In this document: piece after piece, positions 6,618-7,534 of the stretch
Layout of the letters: every line of letters begins with the position of its first letter
How positions within the stretch are numbered: the stretch's first letter is position 1
Assembly (NCBI GenBank): GCA_027064945.1
Contig: JAMOPB010000429.1
Span: 1 to 7,534 of the forward strand
Direction: 5' to 3'
Origin: Candidatus Cloacimonadota bacterium
GTDB lineage: Bacteria; Cloacimonadota; Cloacimonadia; Cloacimonadales; TCS61
DNA: 7,534 bases
Notes under the pieces: model-generated
Databases searched by the model: none
What the model was told of the DNA's origin: nothing
The model's input: the letters and a program-made list of their open reading frames with translations, nothing else
Made by a program: the position numbers and the translations under genes

Positions 6618-7534
6618 TTAACCTCTATTAAGTATTTGTTTTATTGAATGCATCATCATATCTATGATTTGTTCTTTCTCATTGCTCGAGAATTTTCCCA
6701 TTAAAGCTATATCTTCTTGAATAATCAATTTTGATCGTTCTGTCATATTTTTATAAAATATCTCTTGTATCTGTCTATTACTGCAAGCCAGATAATTAGT
6801 TAAAAGAGTATGATCTGTTTTTTTAATAATCCGCTGTATTGTATGATTATCCATTTTAGCAATATCATTGGGTAAGATTATTTCACTTCTAACAATATGA
6901 GCAAGATCCCTATCATACATTTCTATCTTTTTCAATAATTTCACAATTTTTGACAATGGTAAATTACTTAAGATATGTATTAAAGTTTCTGCTCCATTAT
7001 TTGAAACTTCCTTTTTCTCGAGAAATTCATCAATTCCATCTTTTATAGTTTCTTTTAATTTAGCTATTTCTGCAACAGAATATTCTTTAGGATTGATACA
7101 ATATTTTATTATTTCATCCTCTATTTGTGGATAGATTCCCATAATTTTAGATACTAAATTAGGATCAACTCTAGTTAGAATAAAAATCATATCATCAGGA
7201 ACTTTTCTTCTTAGAAGATCAAACAAATAATCAGCATCTAATTGATTCAAAAAACTGAAATCGGAATCAAAAGTAACATCTTCCTCTTCTTCTTTAATAA
7301 TACTTACTTTCAATGGTTTATCTGCCGTAAAATTCATTTTCCCATTACCGGGCATTATTGCAGAAGTAGCTTGGTTACTATTACCATTTACATTTCCTCT
7401 AATATGCACTGACTGCTCAATCCCTGTAATATGTATTCGCCTCATAGATTTTGCTAAAAATCTCATTCCATTTTTGAAATTAAGAATGAAAAATAAGAAT
7501 AAGAAAAGGAGTAAGCCATCTACAATAAGAGTAA
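6618..7534 (-). CDS. Membrane-anchored FliG-like protein (N-terminus beyond right edge)
   Basis: The frame is open from the TAA at 6620-6618 to the right edge, giving 304 residues with no start visible. A Met at 7466 is in frame but has no Shine-Dalgarno, and the 22 codons before it encode a strong hydrophobic segment, so the real start is probably outside. Numbering from that Met, residues 1-68 are a linker with a basic start and an EEEED run. About 70-150 resembles the FliG middle domain ('FSFLNQLDADYLFDLL', 'FILTRVDPN'). About 155-282 resembles the second middle repeat and FliG_C, with NNGAETLIHILSNL, TIQRIIKKTD, NMTER and IQEDIALMG in the FliG order. The EHPQ and MFxF motifs are not conserved. 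FliG normally couples the stator to the flagellar rotor. This one has lost recognisable FliM-contact features and has a membrane segment, so it may be a stator partner in another machine, or the tail of a FliF-FliG fusion. Adjacent motA begins after 1 bp. Confidence 0.8.
   Translation of the reverse strand, partial: TLIVDGLLLFLFLFFILNFKNGMRFLAKSMRRIHITGIEQSVHIRGNVNGNSNQATSAIMPGNGKMNFTADKPLKVSIIKEEEEDVTFDSDFSFLNQLDADYLFDLLRRKVPDDMIFILTRVDPNLVSKIMGIYPQIEDEIIKYCINPKEYSVAEIAKLKETIKDGIDEFLEKKEVSNNGAETLIHILSNLPLSKIVKLLKKIEMYDRDLAHIVRSEIILPNDIAKMDNHTIQRIIKKTDHTLLTNYLACSNRQIQEIFYKNMTERSKLIIQEDIALMGKFSSNEKEQIIDMMMHSIKQILNRG
6622..6626 (-). promoter_or_regulatory. Ribosome binding site of motA
   Basis: AGAGG on the minus strand lies 5 nt before ATG 6616. 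It is embedded in the last codons (N-R-G) of the FliG-like gene, whose TAA ends 1 nt before the motA ATG. Confidence 0.8.
6687..6794 (-). other. Torque-helix region of the FliG-like protein
   Basis: Residues 225-260 (numbered from the Met at 7466) align without gaps to the E. coli FliG_C torque region around NMSQRAADILRDDL. Of the five charged residues important in E. coli, R281 is kept as R244, D288 is E251 and D289 is D252. K264 becomes A227 and R297 becomes S260. The alignment was made by eye. Confidence 0.6.
7476..7529 (-). other. Transmembrane segment at the visible N-terminus of the FliG-like protein
   Basis: The 18 residues LIVDGLLLFLFLFFILNF are strongly hydrophobic and are followed by basic residues (K, R, K, R, R within 13 positions). 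By the positive-inside rule the FliG-like part would face the cytoplasm, where it could meet the MotA loop. Ordinary FliG is a soluble peripheral protein with no membrane segment. Confidence 0.75.

Noticed and set aside
7464..7466. ATG at 7466 as the true start of the FliG-like gene
   Set aside because: No Shine-Dalgarno precedes it, and the open frame continues upstream through a clear transmembrane segment to the window edge.

Overview
The window is a compact, AT-rich bacterial segment in which every supported gene lies on the minus strand. In transcription order (right to left) they are: a FliG-like protein cut by the right edge, a MotA-type stator subunit, a MotB-type stator subunit, a giant exported surface protein of about 1,538 residues, and an outer-membrane beta-barrel protein cut by the left edge. 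The junctions are a 1-bp gap, an 8-bp overlap, a 7-bp gap and an 8-bp gap. There is no room for internal promoters or terminators of ordinary size, so the five genes look like one operon. No intergenic stretch approaches 300 bases, and I see no RNA genes, mobile elements or CRISPR arrays.

The organism is probably a Gram-negative bacterium of the FCB superphylum (Bacteroidota, Cloacimonadota, Marinimicrobia, Fibrobacterota and relatives). The grounds are the low GC content, a peptidoglycan-binding MotB, a PorV/PorQ-like outer-membrane barrel, and a large FG-GAP/Ig-repeat protein with a C-terminal domain of the gliding/type IX secretion type. Cloacimonadota is my best guess, from protein style alone; no marker gene is present to prove it.

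Right half (5167-7534): the FliG-like gene has an open frame running off the right edge. It encodes a strong transmembrane segment, then a linker, then a region alignable by eye to the middle and C-terminal domains of FliG. The FliG_N domain is not visible, and the EHPQ and MFxF motifs are not conserved. MotA is of the short PomA-like type. MotB has the channel aspartate and an OmpA-like peptidoglycan-binding domain. These three could form an ion-driven motor whose partner is tethered to the membrane.

Left half (1-5159): the giant protein carries a signal peptide, seven FG-GAP repeats (an integrin-alpha-like propeller), nine Ig-like modules and a C-terminal domain resembling type B sorting domains of the type IX secretion system (T9SS). 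The barrel gene follows immediately. In Bacteroidota, type B cargo genes are often followed by a dedicated outer-membrane barrel gene.

The striking point is the linkage of a divergent MotAB/FliG-like motor to a large adhesin-like surface protein and an outer-membrane barrel in one operon. One hypothesis is a non-flagellar, ion-powered machine for moving or exporting a surface adhesin. The main alternative is an ordinary flagellar operon from an unusual phylum with surface-protein genes behind it. The sequence beyond the right edge would help decide.
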